From: Eubacteriales bacterium
GTDB taxonomy: Bacteria > Bacillota > Clostridia > Lachnospirales > Lachnospiraceae
Reading direction: 5' to 3'
DNA length: 64,000 nucleotides
Assembly: GCA_030525875.1 (NCBI GenBank)
Contig: JAUNDV010000005.1
Coordinates: forward strand, 1 to 64,000
The translations under genes were made by a program, and so were the position numbers. A model generated the notes under the pieces. It did not search any database, was not told the DNA's origin, and saw nothing but the letters and a program-made list of their open reading frames with translations. Below, in pieces: positions 25,095 to 34,920 of this stretch; within the stretch, counting starts at the first letter, position 1, and each line of letters begins with the position of its first letter.

Positions 25095-28000
25095 TTAGTT
25101 ATTTTTAAGTTTTTCTTTGGCATTAGAAAGCATCAGCTTAATTCTATTTAGCTGGTTTACCTCTGAAGCAGCAGGATCGTAGTCAACAGCTATTATATTT
25201 GCATCTGGATGATTATTTCTAAGTACCTTGATTACACCTTTTCCTACTATATGATTAGGAAGGCAGCCAAAAGGCTGGGCACAGATAATATTGTCCACAC
25301 CTTCTTCTATAAGCTCAAGCATTTCTCCTGTAAGGAACCAGCCTTCACCTGTCTGATTTCCAAGAGATACATATTTATCAGCCATTTCTGCAAGATGTTT
25401 TATATCTGAATTCGTATAAAAATGTCTGGATTTCTTTAATTCCTGTCTTGAGGTTTTTCTAAAGCTTTCAAGTATATTTATGACCATGTTAGAATAATGT
25501 GCCGTTGCCGAGGATGTTCCAAGGTGATCATGCTTGAAGTTATTATTATAAAAGCAGTATAAAAGGAAATCCAGGAGGTCTGGCATTACACACTGTGCTC
25601 CTTCTTTTTCAAGAAGTTCAACGACATGGTTATTTGCAAGTGGTGAAAATTTAACCAGTATTTCACCTACAACACCTACCTTAGGCTTTGTAACATTCGC
25701 TCTAGGAAGCTCATCAAATTCATGAATTATATTTTTTATATTAGCTTTGAACTCATTCATAGCAGGAGACTTCTTTGTAAGCTGAGGCTTTATTTTGTCA
25801 ACCCATTTAAGATAGAGCTCATTTGCAGAACCTGGTATAAGCTCGTAAGGTCTTGAAGCATAAAGCACACGCATGAAGACATCTCCATATACTACAGCCT
25901 GAACTGCTTTGATAAGCAGTGGTAAGGTTATTTTGAAGCCAGGATTTGTTTCCATTCCGTTTGCATTTACAGATATTACAGGTATATTATCCATACCAGC
26001 TTTCTTAAGAGCTCTTCGTATAAAGCTTATATAGTTTGAAGCTCGGCAGCCACCGCCTGTCTGTGACATAAATACGGCCGTATTGTTAAGATCATATTTT
26101 CCTGATAACAGGGCATCCATTATCTGTCCGATTACTATTTGTGAAGGGTAGCAGGCATCATTATTTACATACTTTAGTCCTGTATCGATTGCATTTTTAT
26201 CTGTATTATTAAGGATAACGACCTTATAACCAAAGACATTGAATACAGGCTCTAAAAGATTAAAATGTATAGGAGACATCTGAGGGCACAAAATAGTATA
26301 TTTTTCCTTCATTTTCTTTGTGAATAAGGTTCTTCTATACCTGAAAGGTGCATCATGATGAGTTATATTATTTTCTTTTCTGGCTCTGATTGCTGCTATA
26401 AGCGAACGTATTCTTATTCTTGCTGCTCCAAGATTGTTGACCTCATCTATCTTGAGAAGGGTATACAGCTTTCCATGCTGAAGCAGAATGTCGCTTACCT
26501 GATCTGTAGTTACTGCATCAAGTCCACAGCCAAAGGAATTGAGCTGGATAAGGTCCAAGTCATCTCTTCCTGAAACAAAGGTGGCTGCTTTATATAGTCT
26601 TGAGTGGTACATCCACTGGTCCGTTACAATAAGAGGTCTTTCAGGCTCTGCAAGCTGTGATACTGAATCTTCAGTAAGCACGGCAAAGCCATAGGCTGTT
26701 ATCATATCAGCTATACCATGATTTATTTCAGGGTCTATGTGGTAAGGTCTGCCGGCAAGTACAATTCCGTTTGCGTTATTTTCCTTCATCCAGTTGAGTG
26801 TTTCTTCACCCTTTTTCTCAGTATCTCTCTTGGATTTTATAAGCTCATCCCAGGCTTCATTACATGCATTTATAACATCTGCTTTTGTTATGCCTGGTAC
26901 CAGCTTGCCATATTTATCATAAGTATCAGCAGCGAAGAGTCTGGTAAATTCTTCAACAAGTGCATCCTGAAGCTTTTTCTTATCTGTAAACGGTAAGAAT
27001 GGATGTATAAAATTAATGTTATTGTCCTTTAGAGATTCTACATTATTTTTTATATTTTCAGGATATGAGGTGACCATAGGGCAGTTGTAGTGGTTATCTG
27101 CTTCAGGTGTCTCATTTCTTTCATATGGGATACAAGGGTAAAAAATTGTCTTTAAGCCCTTATGTATGAGCCATTCTATATGACCGTGTACAAGCTTTGC
27201 TGGATAGCACTCTGATTCAGATGGAATAGATTCTATACCCAGTTCATATATTTCCCTTGTAGATGCAGGACTTAGCACAAATCTAAATCCTAATTTCGTA
27301 AGGAATACAGCCCAAAATGGGAAATCCTCGTACATATTGAGGACTCTTGGTATACCTATTTCACCACGTACAGCCTTATCTTTAGAAAGAGGCTCATAGT
27401 CAAACATTCTCTTTAGCTTATATTTAAAAAGATTAGGAATGTTTTTAGTTTCTATATCCTTTCCAAGACCTCTTTCACAGCGGTTTCCGGATATAAAGCT
27501 TCTGCTTCCGTTTGAAAATCTGTTTATTGTAAGGAAGCAGTGGTTATTACAGCCCTTACATCTTGTCATAGAAGTGCTGTATTTTAGATTTATGATATCA
27601 TCCATGGAAAGCATGCTGGATTTTAATTCACTGTTACGCTCCAGCTTCTTAAAATATCTGTCCTTGGCTATGAGTGCTGCTCCAAAAGCGCCCATTATAC
27701 CTGCTATATCAGGTCTTGTGGCTTTACAGTCAGAGATTTTTTCGAAAGCTCTGAGGACAGCATCGTTATAGAAGGTTCCGCCCTGTGTTACTATGTGCTT
27801 TCCTAAATCTGAACTATCAGTAAGCTTTATAACCTTAAAGAGAGCATTTTTTATGACAGAATATGCAAGACCGGCAGAAATATCTGCAACGCTTGCACCT
27901 TCTTTTTGTGCCTGCTTTACATTTGAATTCATGAAGACTGTACATCTTTGCCCTAAGTCTGTAGGATTTTTTGCAAACAAAGCTTCCTTTGCAAAATCAT

Positions 28001-29444
28001 GAATATTGTAATTGAGAGAGTGTGCAAAGGTTTCTATAAAGGAACCACAGCCTGAAGAACAGGCTTCATTTAATTGCACAGAATCTACCGTTCCATTTTT
28101 GATCTTTATGCACTTCATATCCTGACCACCTATATCAAGGATACAGTCTACTTCAGGATCAAAAAATGAAGCGGCATAATAATGAGAAATTGTTTCTACT
28201 TCTCCTTCATCTAATAAAAATGCAGATTTAATAAGGGCTTCACCATAGCCTGTCGAACATGAATAGCTGATGCTTGCATCCTCAGGGAGCAGTGCTTTTA
28301 TTTCAGCTATACTTCTGATAGCAGTAGCCAGCGGAGAACCATTATTATTGTCATAAAATTTATATAAGAGTGCTCCATTTTCATCTACGAGAGCAGTTTT
28401 GGTTGTAGTTGAGCCGGCATCTATTCCAAGGAAGCATTTTCCGTGATAATTTTTTATATCCGCCGTTTTTACATTTGATTTTGCATGCTCGTTAACAAAA
28501 TCAACATAATCCTTTTCGTTTTCAAAGAGAGGATCAAGTCTTTTAATTTCAGTATTTAGCTTTATACCACTGCGTAGCTTCTGCTCAAGGACAGAAAGCT
28601 CTGTAGGAGCTGGGCAGTTGGATGAAGCTAATGAACTCTCGTTGTTAGCTGAGCTTTCATCTGGCAGCTCTATGTTAAGTGCAGCTCCCATGGCGGCAAA
28701 AAGATGTGAATTGTCTGGATCTATAATTTCATTTTCCTTTAGCCTGAGCTGACGAATAAAGGCGTTTTTCAGTTCTGGAAGAAAATGCAGAGGTCCGCCT
28801 AGAAAGGCAACATTACCTCTTATTGGCTTTCCACAGGCAAGGCCTGATATGGTCTGGTTTACTACGGCCTGAAAAATAGAGGCAGCAAGATCTTCTCTTG
28901 TTGCCCCCTCGTTTATGAGAGGCTGTATATCGGACTTTGCAAATACACCACATCTTGCAGCTATTGGATAGATTGACTTATAGTTTCTGGCATATTCGTT
29001 CAAGCCTTCTGCATCTGTCTGAAGCAAGGAAGCCATCTGGTCTATAAAAGAACCTGTACCTCCGGCACAGATTCCGTTCATTCGCTGGTCTAAGCCACCC
29101 TTAAAATATATTATTTTTGCATCTTCACCGCCAAGCTCTATTGCTACGTCACATTCCGGAGCTGTGTTTTTAAGAGAGCTTGCAACAGCGACTACCTCCT
29201 GAATAAAAGGAGCACCAAGATGCGATGAAAGAGATAAACCGCCTGAACCTGTGATTGCAGTATAAAGACGTATATTTCCAAGCGCAGCTGATGCATCTTT
29301 TAAAATATCGGCAAGAGTTTCCTGAATATTAGCAAAATGTCTTTGATATTTGGAAAATACTATTTGATTGTTCTCATCTAAAATCACTACTTTTACTGTA
29401 GTAGAACCGATGTCCATTCCTATTTTGTAAATACTATTCTGCAT
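25095..29444 (-). CDS. Giant acyl-CoA dehydratase activase/dehydratase-like fusion
   Basis: 1449 residues. Two BadF/BcrA-type ATPase domains come first: residues 1-255 ([29 protein letters not shown]) and about 333-600 ([40 protein letters not shown]). A cysteine cluster CKGCNNHC lies near 626. DUF2229/COG3580-like sequence ([15 protein letters not shown]) spans about 665-1010 and COG3581-like sequence ([15 protein letters not shown]) about 1050-1440; both resemble 2-hydroxyacyl-CoA dehydratase subunits. In known systems an ATP-driven [4Fe-4S] activase injects one electron into the dehydratase. The reaction here is unknown. It is monocistronic and divergent from corA. Confidence 0.88.
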   Translation of the reverse strand: MQNSIYKIGMDIGSTTVKVVILDENNQIVFSKYQRHFANIQETLADILKDASAALGNIRLYTAITGSGGLSLSSHLGAPFIQEVVAVASSLKNTAPECDVAIELGGEDAKIIYFKGGLDQRMNGICAGGTGSFIDQMASLLQTDAEGLNEYARNYKSIYPIAARCGVFAKSDIQPLINEGATREDLAASIFQAVVNQTISGLACGKPIRGNVAFLGGPLHFLPELKNAFIRQLRLKENEIIDPDNSHLFAAMGAALNIELPDESSANNESSLASSNCPAPTELSVLEQKLRSGIKLNTEIKRLDPLFENEKDYVDFVNEHAKSNVKTADIKNYHGKCFLGIDAGSTTTKTALVDENGALLYKFYDNNNGSPLATAIRSIAEIKALLPEDASISYSCSTGYGEALIKSAFLLDEGEVETISHYYAASFFDPEVDCILDIGGQDMKCIKIKNGTVDSVQLNEACSSGCGSFIETFAHSLNYNIHDFAKEALFAKNPTDLGQRCTVFMNSNVKQAQKEGASVADISAGLAYSVIKNALFKVIKLTDSSDLGKHIVTQGGTFYNDAVLRAFEKISDCKATRPDIAGIMGAFGAALIAKDRYFKKLERNSELKSSMLSMDDIINLKYSTSMTRCKGCNNHCFLTINRFSNGSRSFISGNRCERGLGKDIETKNIPNLFKYKLKRMFDYEPLSKDKAVRGEIGIPRVLNMYEDFPFWAVFLTKLGFRFVLSPASTREIYELGIESIPSESECYPAKLVHGHIEWLIHKGLKTIFYPCIPYERNETPEADNHYNCPMVTSYPENIKNNVESLKDNNINFIHPFLPFTDKKKLQDALVEEFTRLFAADTYDKYGKLVPGITKADVINACNEAWDELIKSKRDTEKKGEETLNWMKENNANGIVLAGRPYHIDPEINHGIADMITAYGFAVLTEDSVSQLAEPERPLIVTDQWMYHSRLYKAATFVSGRDDLDLIQLNSFGCGLDAVTTDQVSDILLQHGKLYTLLKIDEVNNLGAARIRIRSLIAAIRARKENNITHHDAPFRYRRTLFTKKMKEKYTILCPQMSPIHFNLLEPVFNVFGYKVVILNNTDKNAIDTGLKYVNNDACYPSQIVIGQIMDALLSGKYDLNNTAVFMSQTGGGCRASNYISFIRRALKKAGMDNIPVISVNANGMETNPGFKITLPLLIKAVQAVVYGDVFMRVLYASRPYELIPGSANELYLKWVDKIKPQLTKKSPAMNEFKANIKNIIHEFDELPRANVTKPKVGVVGEILVKFSPLANNHVVELLEKEGAQCVMPDLLDFLLYCFYNNNFKHDHLGTSSATAHYSNMVINILESFRKTSRQELKKSRHFYTNSDIKHLAEMADKYVSLGNQTGEGWFLTGEMLELIEEGVDNIICAQPFGCLPNHIVGKGVIKVLRNNHPDANIIAVDYDPAASEVNQLNRIKLMLSNAKEKLKNN

Positions 29445-29723
29445 AATAAAACCTGTTAGACCTCTGAATTATAAATAAAAATAATTTTGAAGCTGTTTCT
29501 TCCTATTAAATATAACAAAAATATATCAGCAACTATAGCACATTTAAAGTCAATCTTATACCTACAAAATTGTAAAATTTCTGTAAAATATTAACCTTTT
29601 TTATACACAAAAACTACATAATAAACTAAATATCTGGCAAATGTACATTAAATAAAATCCAAAGCCTTGCATTTTTTACAAAAACTCTACATTAAGACTA
29701 CAGTATTTGTGAAGCTCTAAGTC
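29445..29723. other. AT-rich divergent intergenic region
   Basis: The gap between the activase and corA genes (29445-29804) holds no ORF with a ribosome site. Beyond the corA promoter listed separately I see only A/T-rich DNA that must contain the minus-strand promoter; no riboswitch motif was recognised. Confidence 0.5.
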
Positions 29724-29752
29724 TTTACAAATACGTGACTAAAAGATATACT
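29724..29752 (+). promoter_or_regulatory. Promoter of corA
   Basis: -35 TTTACA (29724-29729), 17-base spacer, -10 TATACT (29747-29752), each 5 of 6 to consensus. Start predicted near 29759, about 45 bases before the GTG. Confidence 0.7.
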
Positions 29753-29804
29753 AAAAATTAAATTGGCTAAATAGGCTAAAAGGAACAAGAAGGAGGTAAA
29801 ACGT

Positions 29805-30740
29805 GTGATACGCTATTTTGTAACGGTTGACGGAATTATTGTGGAGAGAGAATCCCCTGTCCCGGGAGGCTGGATATCAATGACACGTCCTACTGCCTCT
29901 GAGATTGAGTTTGTAGCAGACAAGTATGATATTGATCCAAACGACTTAAGAGCTCCTCTGGATGAAGAGGAGAGGTCACGTATTCAGATAGAGGATAACT
30001 ACACAGCTATACTCGTAGATATACCAGCAGTTGAGGAAAGAAATGGAACAGACTGGTTTGTGACACTTCCACTTGGTATTTTTACTACTGATGATGTAAT
30101 AATCACAGTATGTCTTCAGGATAGCCCAGTACTTAGTGCATTTACAGATGGAAGGGTAAGAGATCATCATACCTACAAAAAAACAAGATTTATATTACAG
30201 ATACTTTACAAGAATGCATCATTATTCCTTCAGTATCTTCGTATTATTGATAAGAAGTCAGAGATTATAGAAAAAAACCTGCATAAGTCACAGAAGAATA
30301 AGGAGCTTATAGAGCTTCTTGAGCTTGAAAAGTCACTTGTGTACTTTACTACCTCACTTAGAGGAAATGAAATGGTTTTAGAAAAGCTTCTTAAGGTCAA
30401 TAAGATAAAAAAATATCCAGAGGATGAAGATTTACTTGAGGATGTTATCGTAGAGAATAAGCAGGCTATCGAGATGGCGAATATTTACAGTGGAATTCTT
30501 TCAGGAACAATGGATGCCTTTGCTTCGGTTATTTCAAACAACCAGAACCTTGTTATGAAGACACTTGCAGCAATAACCATTGTAATGTCAATTCCTAATA
30601 TAATAGCAGGCTTATATGGAATGAATGTCTCCGGCATACCTTTCGCTAATAATCCTATGGCATTTGCTTTTGTCTGTATCTTTACCTTGGCAGTAATCCT
30701 TATTGCTACATTTATACTTAAGAAGAAGGATATGTTTTAA
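29805..30740 (+). CDS. corA: CorA-family magnesium/divalent cation channel
   Basis: 311 residues. A cytoplasmic alpha/beta plus long-helix domain is followed by two C-terminal membrane segments. The signature YGMNVSG lies near residue 272 between the two helices, and KKKDMF ends the protein as in the family. It transports Mg2+ or other divalent ions as a pentamer. The start is GTG 29805, 8 bases after AGGAGG. Its stop overlaps the ATG of the next gene (TAATG), so the two are translationally coupled. Confidence 0.93.
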   Translation: MIRYFVTVDGIIVERESPVPGGWISMTRPTASEIEFVADKYDIDPNDLRAPLDEEERSRIQIEDNYTAILVDIPAVEERNGTDWFVTLPLGIFTTDDVIITVCLQDSPVLSAFTDGRVRDHHTYKKTRFILQILYKNASLFLQYLRIIDKKSEIIEKNLHKSQKNKELIELLELEKSLVYFTTSLRGNEMVLEKLLKVNKIKKYPEDEDLLEDVIVENKQAIEMANIYSGILSGTMDAFASVISNNQNLVMKTLAAITIVMSIPNIIAGLYGMNVSGIPFANNPMAFAFVCIFTLAVILIATFILKKKDMF

Positions 30741-31438
30741 TGAAGAATTTTTATAGATTAAAAATGAAGTACCAGAGATATGCTATAAGAAATTTAGCAA
30801 AATACATGACTATTATATATGCAATAACATATCTTACCATGGTTACTGGAATAGGAAACTTTCTTTACTGGGATTTTTTAGCATTTTCTCCAGCTGAGGT
30901 CATGCATGGACAGATATGGAGAATTATTACTGCTATAGTATATCCGCCTTTTGCAAATGATGGAATTGTTATGGCCTTGTTAGGCATATACATTTTTTAT
31001 AGCTTTTCATCGCTTGTAGAAGAGGTAATGGGTGAGTTTGAATACAACCTTTATTTTTTTGGAAGCTTTATAATAGGTGAATTAGGAGCAATAATTCTTT
31101 ACCTTCTGACAGGTATAAATATGCCATTTATGCCGATTTACACACAGTTTTCAGTATTTATGGCTTTCGCAGTGCTTTTTCCAGATGCGACAGTTTTGCT
31201 CATGTTTGCTTTACCTATAAAAGCAAAGTATTTTGCGTTAGTAGAGCTTTTGGTATATGCTTTCCAGCTTATCAGAGGAAGCTTATATACAAAGGTAAGT
31301 ATAATAGCTGCTATAATACCGGTAGTTCTATTCTTTGTGCTTATGTATAACAGAAGAGGCGGAAATATCATCAATGATATTAAGGCTGAGATCCGTCATA
31401 AGCAAAGACAGAAGGAATGGAAAGACCAGTGGAAATAA
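30740..31438 (+). CDS. Rhomboid-like membrane protein without visible protease dyad
   Basis: 232 residues, about 6 hydrophobic segments. The fold resembles rhomboid/derlin proteins: WRIITAIVYPP in the first loop, and FPDATVLLMFALPIKAKYFALVE, which matches the derlin-like 'FP...V..F..P.KAKW' segment. The rhomboid catalytic GxSG serine is not evident; the matching helix reads TQFSVFMAFAVLFP. It is therefore probably a pseudoprotease or membrane scaffold. The C-terminal tail is basic. It is coupled to corA by TAATG and precedes pyk by 20 bases. Confidence 0.72.
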   Translation: MKNFYRLKMKYQRYAIRNLAKYMTIIYAITYLTMVTGIGNFLYWDFLAFSPAEVMHGQIWRIITAIVYPPFANDGIVMALLGIYIFYSFSSLVEEVMGEFEYNLYFFGSFIIGELGAIILYLLTGINMPFMPIYTQFSVFMAFAVLFPDATVLLMFALPIKAKYFALVELLVYAFQLIRGSLYTKVSIIAAIIPVVLFFVLMYNRRGGNIINDIKAEIRHKQRQKEWKDQWK

Positions 31439-31458
31439 TTTATATATAAGGGGAATAT

Positions 31459-32895
31459 ATGAAACATACTAAGATTATCTGTACAATGGGTCCAAATACA
31501 AATGATAAAGAGCTTCTTACAAAGATGGCATCGACCTATATGGATGTTGCGAGATTTAATTTTTCTCACGGTGATTACAATGAACATAAGGGAAGATTTG
31601 AATTACTTAAGGAAGTAAGAAAGGAAACAGGAAGACCGGTAGCGGCTTTGCTTGATACCAAGGGACCGGAGATCCGTACAGGAGAGCTTTTAGACCATAA
31701 GAAAATAATGCTCTGCGACGGAGAAGAACTTATTCTTACAGCAGATGAGTGCGTGGGAACAAAGGAAAGAGTTCATATAAATTACAAGGGACTTCCAGAG
31801 GATGTAACAGCAGGAAATCATATTCTTATCGATGATGGTCTTATTGATCTTGAAGTTATCAAGGTTGAAGGAAATGATATATATACAAAGATATTAAACG
31901 GAGGAGAACTTGGAGAGAAGAAGGGAGTAAATGTTCCTAATGTAAAGATAAAGCTCCCAAGCCTCACACCAAAGGATATCGAGGATATACATTTTGGTAT
32001 AAAAAACGAATTCGATATAATCGCAGCTTCATTTGTCAGAGATGCTGAATGTATAAAGCAGATCAGAAAGATCCTTGAGGACAATGGATCAGATATGCTT
32101 ATTATAGCTAAGATTGAAAATCAGGAAGGCCTTGATAATCTCGATGAAATTATAGAAGCAGCAGATGGAATCATGGTTGCAAGAGGTGATATGGGTGTTG
32201 AAATTTCACCTGAGAAGCTTCCACATATTCAGAAGATGATTATCAAAAAGTGTAATGTTGCCGGTAAGATTGTAATTACAGCAACACAGATGCTTGATTC
32301 TATGATAAGAAATCCAAGACCTACAAGAGCTGAGGTTACAGACGTAGCTAATGCTGTATATGATGGTACAGACTGCGTAATGCTTTCCGGAGAAACTGCA
32401 ATGGGAAAATATCCATTTGAAGCTCTCAAGATGATGGCTAAGGTAGTAGAAGATACAGAGAAGTTCATAGATTATGATGCATACAGAGGAAGAAAGGTTT
32501 CTAACATGCATTTTTCACGTGTAAGTGAAGCAGTTTCACATGCTACTATTTCTACAGCAATGAGACTCAATGCAGGGGCTGTAATAGCACCTACACTTAC
32601 AGGAATAACAGCCAGAATGCTTTCAAAGTGGAGACCTGTAATGCCTGTTTATGCACTTAGCCCTTCTATGTCAACAGTAAGAAAGTCTATGATACTTTGG
32701 GGAGTTACTCCAATATGGTCAAAGAGAGCAGATTCAACAGATGAGCTTATCGAGAATTCAGTTGACGAGCTTAAGGCAGCTGGGCTTGTTGAGTCAGGAG
32801 AAGTAGTTGTTGTAACAGCTGGTGTGCTTACATACAGAACAAGAAATTCTGCTGCTAAGGACACAAATATTATGAGAGTAGTAACTGTAAACTAA
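31459..32895 (+). CDS. pyk: Pyruvate kinase
   Basis: 478 residues. Makes ATP and pyruvate from PEP and ADP. KIICTMGPN, ARFNFSHGDYNEH, the catalytic KIENQEGLDNLDEI stretch and MVARGDMGVE are present. The length equals the core enzyme; the C-terminal PEP-utiliser domain found in Bacillus Pyk (about 585) is absent. AGGGG precedes ATG 31459. Confidence 0.96.
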   Translation: MKHTKIICTMGPNTNDKELLTKMASTYMDVARFNFSHGDYNEHKGRFELLKEVRKETGRPVAALLDTKGPEIRTGELLDHKKIMLCDGEELILTADECVGTKERVHINYKGLPEDVTAGNHILIDDGLIDLEVIKVEGNDIYTKILNGGELGEKKGVNVPNVKIKLPSLTPKDIEDIHFGIKNEFDIIAASFVRDAECIKQIRKILEDNGSDMLIIAKIENQEGLDNLDEIIEAADGIMVARGDMGVEISPEKLPHIQKMIIKKCNVAGKIVITATQMLDSMIRNPRPTRAEVTDVANAVYDGTDCVMLSGETAMGKYPFEALKMMAKVVEDTEKFIDYDAYRGRKVSNMHFSRVSEAVSHATISTAMRLNAGAVIAPTLTGITARMLSKWRPVMPVYALSPSMSTVRKSMILWGVTPIWSKRADSTDELIENSVDELKAAGLVESGEVVVVTAGVLTYRTRNSAAKDTNIMRVVTVN

Positions 32896-32937
32896 TTTAC
32901 ATTTATATAATACAGCTTTTCTGTGGGAGGTATGAAA

Positions 32938-33495
32938 ATGCAGGATAAAGAGGTACCTGTAAAAATAATTGAACGTAAGCTTATGAGAAAAGGCAAGGTT
33001 CTGGATATATATGATGATTACGTAGAGGTAAATGGTCATAAAACTCATTGGGATTTTATTCATCACAATGGAGCTGCTGCTGTTCTTCCAGTTACAAAGG
33101 ATGGAAAGATACTTATGGTCAGACAGTACAGACATGCATTAAACAGATATACCTTGGAAATTCCTGCGGGAAAGCTGGATAGCCCGGATGAACCTAAGAT
33201 AGAATGTGCCAGAAGAGAGCTGGAGGAAGAAACAGGATATCGTTCAGACAATTTGAGCCTTCTTCTTAATATTAATACTACAGTGGCCTTTTGTGATGAG
33301 TTTATAGGTGTCTATCTGGCTACAGGCCTTGTGAAAACACAGCAGAATCTGGATGATGATGAAGAAATCAATGTTGAGGAGTGGGAGCTTAAGGATCTTC
33401 TTGAGCTTATATTTACCCAGCAGATGACTGATTCAAAAACAGTTGCAGCAATATTGGCTTATGCTGCAAAAACACAAATGAATATTCAATTTTAA
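32938..33495 (+). CDS. nudF: NUDIX hydrolase, ADP-ribose pyrophosphatase type
   Basis: 185 residues. Nudix box GKLDSPDEPKIECARRELEEETGY (about residues 78-101) with REL-EE-TG metal ligands; the preceding LEIPAGK is typical of ADP-ribose pyrophosphatases, which split ADP-ribose into AMP and ribose 5-phosphate. The frame extends upstream to GTG 32923, but GGGAGG (32925-32930) sits within that extension; ATG 32938, 7 bases after it, is the start. Confidence 0.9.
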   Translation: MQDKEVPVKIIERKLMRKGKVLDIYDDYVEVNGHKTHWDFIHHNGAAAVLPVTKDGKILMVRQYRHALNRYTLEIPAGKLDSPDEPKIECARRELEEETGYRSDNLSLLLNINTTVAFCDEFIGVYLATGLVKTQQNLDDDEEINVEEWELKDLLELIFTQQMTDSKTVAAILAYAAKTQMNIQF

Positions 33496-33505
33496 TGTAA
33501 AATCC

Positions 33506-33534
33506 TTGTAATAAAAGGGAATAGATTATATAAT
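33506..33534 (+). promoter_or_regulatory. Promoter of the xerD-like/apt/ABC-F transcript
   Basis: -35 TTGTAA (33506-33511), 17-base spacer, perfect -10 TATAAT (33529-33534). Start near 33541. A GGTGGAG site followed by a three-codon ORF (ATG CGG AAG TAA) and a perfect hairpin (TGCGGAAG/CTTCCGCA, 33562-33584) fill the leader. Confidence 0.72.
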
Positions 33535-33598
33535 GTTTACATAATTATTGGGTGGAGATAATGCGGAAGTAATATTCTTCCGCAATTTGTGTGTTTGT

Positions 33599-34378
33599 AT
33601 GTATCAGCAATTGGAAAATTTTATATTATATTTTGAACTTGAAAAGCTAAAGTCAAAAAATACTCTCCTTTCTTATCATAGGGACGTAAGACAGATGCTG
33701 GACTGGCTTTTTGCAGATAGCAGAATTTCAAGTGTATCTGAGATAAGTCCTCTTGATTTGAAAAAATATATGGAATATATGGAGAATATTGGAAAGTCGG
33801 CAGCGACAATATCACGAAGTTTAGCAGCTATCAAAGCATTTTTTTCCTATTTGCTGATAAAAAAAGAAATAGTCAGTGATCCATCAGTTGAGCTTAAAGC
33901 GCCTAAAGTATTTAAGAAGAAAACCGAAGAGGTAAAAGATTCAGATATTACAAAAATACTTATGCAGCCGTCAGAAAAAACATCCAAGGGTATAAGAGAT
34001 AAAGCTATGCTCGAACTTATGTGTGATACGGGTATGAGAGCCTCTGATATAATAAGGCTTAACCTTGATGATGTTAATTTGAAAAACAGAACTGTAACCA
34101 TCAGATCAGAAAGTGAATCAGGGGAAAGTGTAACTTATCATAGAAATATTCAGAAATATCTGACAAGGTATCTGACAGAAGCAAGAGCAGAGCTTATAAG
34201 TATAAATTCTTCAAAATATTTCTTTGTAAATTGTCAGGGCAAAGAATTTACAAGACAGGGCTTTTGGAAGCTTGTCAAAAAGTATGGTAAACAGGCTGGA
34301 ATAGAGAAAGATATCACACCGCATATGATGAGTCATAACCGACAGGTTTATTTTCAGAACTGCGTGAATGAAAAGTAA
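33599..34378 (+). CDS. Degenerate XerD-like tyrosine recombinase, likely inactive
   Basis: 259 residues from the best start. The N-terminal SAM-like core-binding domain (SKNTLLSYHRDVRQML, SAATISRSLAAIKAFFSYL) and the first catalytic Arg (CDTGMRASDIIRL) match XerD. The active-site Lys motif is replaced by IRSESESGES, and the HxLRH box reads HMMSH, so its Arg is lost. The protein then ends about 15 residues later, removing the last His and the nucleophilic Tyr. Four of six catalytic residues are therefore missing. It is either a pseudogene or a DNA-binding protein. ATG 33599 lacks a clear ribosome site; TTG 33548 is an alternative start. It sits 12 bases before apt. Confidence 0.75.
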   Translation: MYQQLENFILYFELEKLKSKNTLLSYHRDVRQMLDWLFADSRISSVSEISPLDLKKYMEYMENIGKSAATISRSLAAIKAFFSYLLIKKEIVSDPSVELKAPKVFKKKTEEVKDSDITKILMQPSEKTSKGIRDKAMLELMCDTGMRASDIIRLNLDDVNLKNRTVTIRSESESGESVTYHRNIQKYLTRYLTEARAELISINSSKYFFVNCQGKEFTRQGFWKLVKKYGKQAGIEKDITPHMMSHNRQVYFQNCVNEK

Positions 34379-34389
34379 GGAGAGTATCT

Positions 34390-34920
34390 ATGAAGAGAGA
34401 AAATGTAGAAGCTTATATAAGAACAATTCCTGATTTTCCTGAGGAAGGCATAATGTTCAGAGATATTACAACAGTGCTTCAGGATGAGGATGGATTAAGA
34501 ATGGCTGTAGACCAGCTGAGTGAGCTTGTTAAGGACATTGATTTTGATCTTATAGTTGGTCTTGAATCCAGAGGATTTATATTTGGTGTGCCTATGGCAT
34601 ATAAGCTTGGAAAGGGCTTTATTCCGGTCAGAAAGAAGGGTAAACTTCCTGCTGAAACAGTTTCAGCAAAATATGATCTTGAGTACGGACAGGCTGAAAT
34701 AGAAATTCACAAGGATGCTATTAAGCCAGGTCAGAAGGTTGTGATCGTGGATGATCTTATCGCTACAGGAGGAACCTGTGAGGCAACCTGCAAGCTGATT
34801 GAGGAGCTTGGAGGAGAAGTTGTTAAGATTTGCTTCCTTATTGAACTCTGCGGTCTTAATGGAAGAGAAAAGCTTTCTAAGTATGATGTTGCTTCGCTCA
34901 TACAGTATCCGGGAAAATGA
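34390..34920 (+). CDS. apt: Adenine phosphoribosyltransferase
   Basis: 176 residues, the standard Apt length. Salvages adenine to AMP with PRPP. Conserved PDFPEEGIMFRDITTVL, GLESRGFIFGVPMAYKLGKGFIPVRKKGKLP and the PRPP loop VVIVDDLIATGGTCEA are visible. GGAG precedes ATG 34390. It overlaps the ABC-F gene by ATGA. Confidence 0.96.
   Translation: MKRENVEAYIRTIPDFPEEGIMFRDITTVLQDEDGLRMAVDQLSELVKDIDFDLIVGLESRGFIFGVPMAYKLGKGFIPVRKKGKLPAETVSAKYDLEYGQAEIEIHKDAIKPGQKVVIVDDLIATGGTCEATCKLIEELGGEVVKICFLIELCGLNGREKLSKYDVASLIQYPGK

Noticed and set aside
33550..33566. GGGTGG...GCGG resembling a T-box antiterminator
   Set aside because: Only about 10 bases separate it from the predicted transcript start, leaving no room for stem I or a specifier loop.
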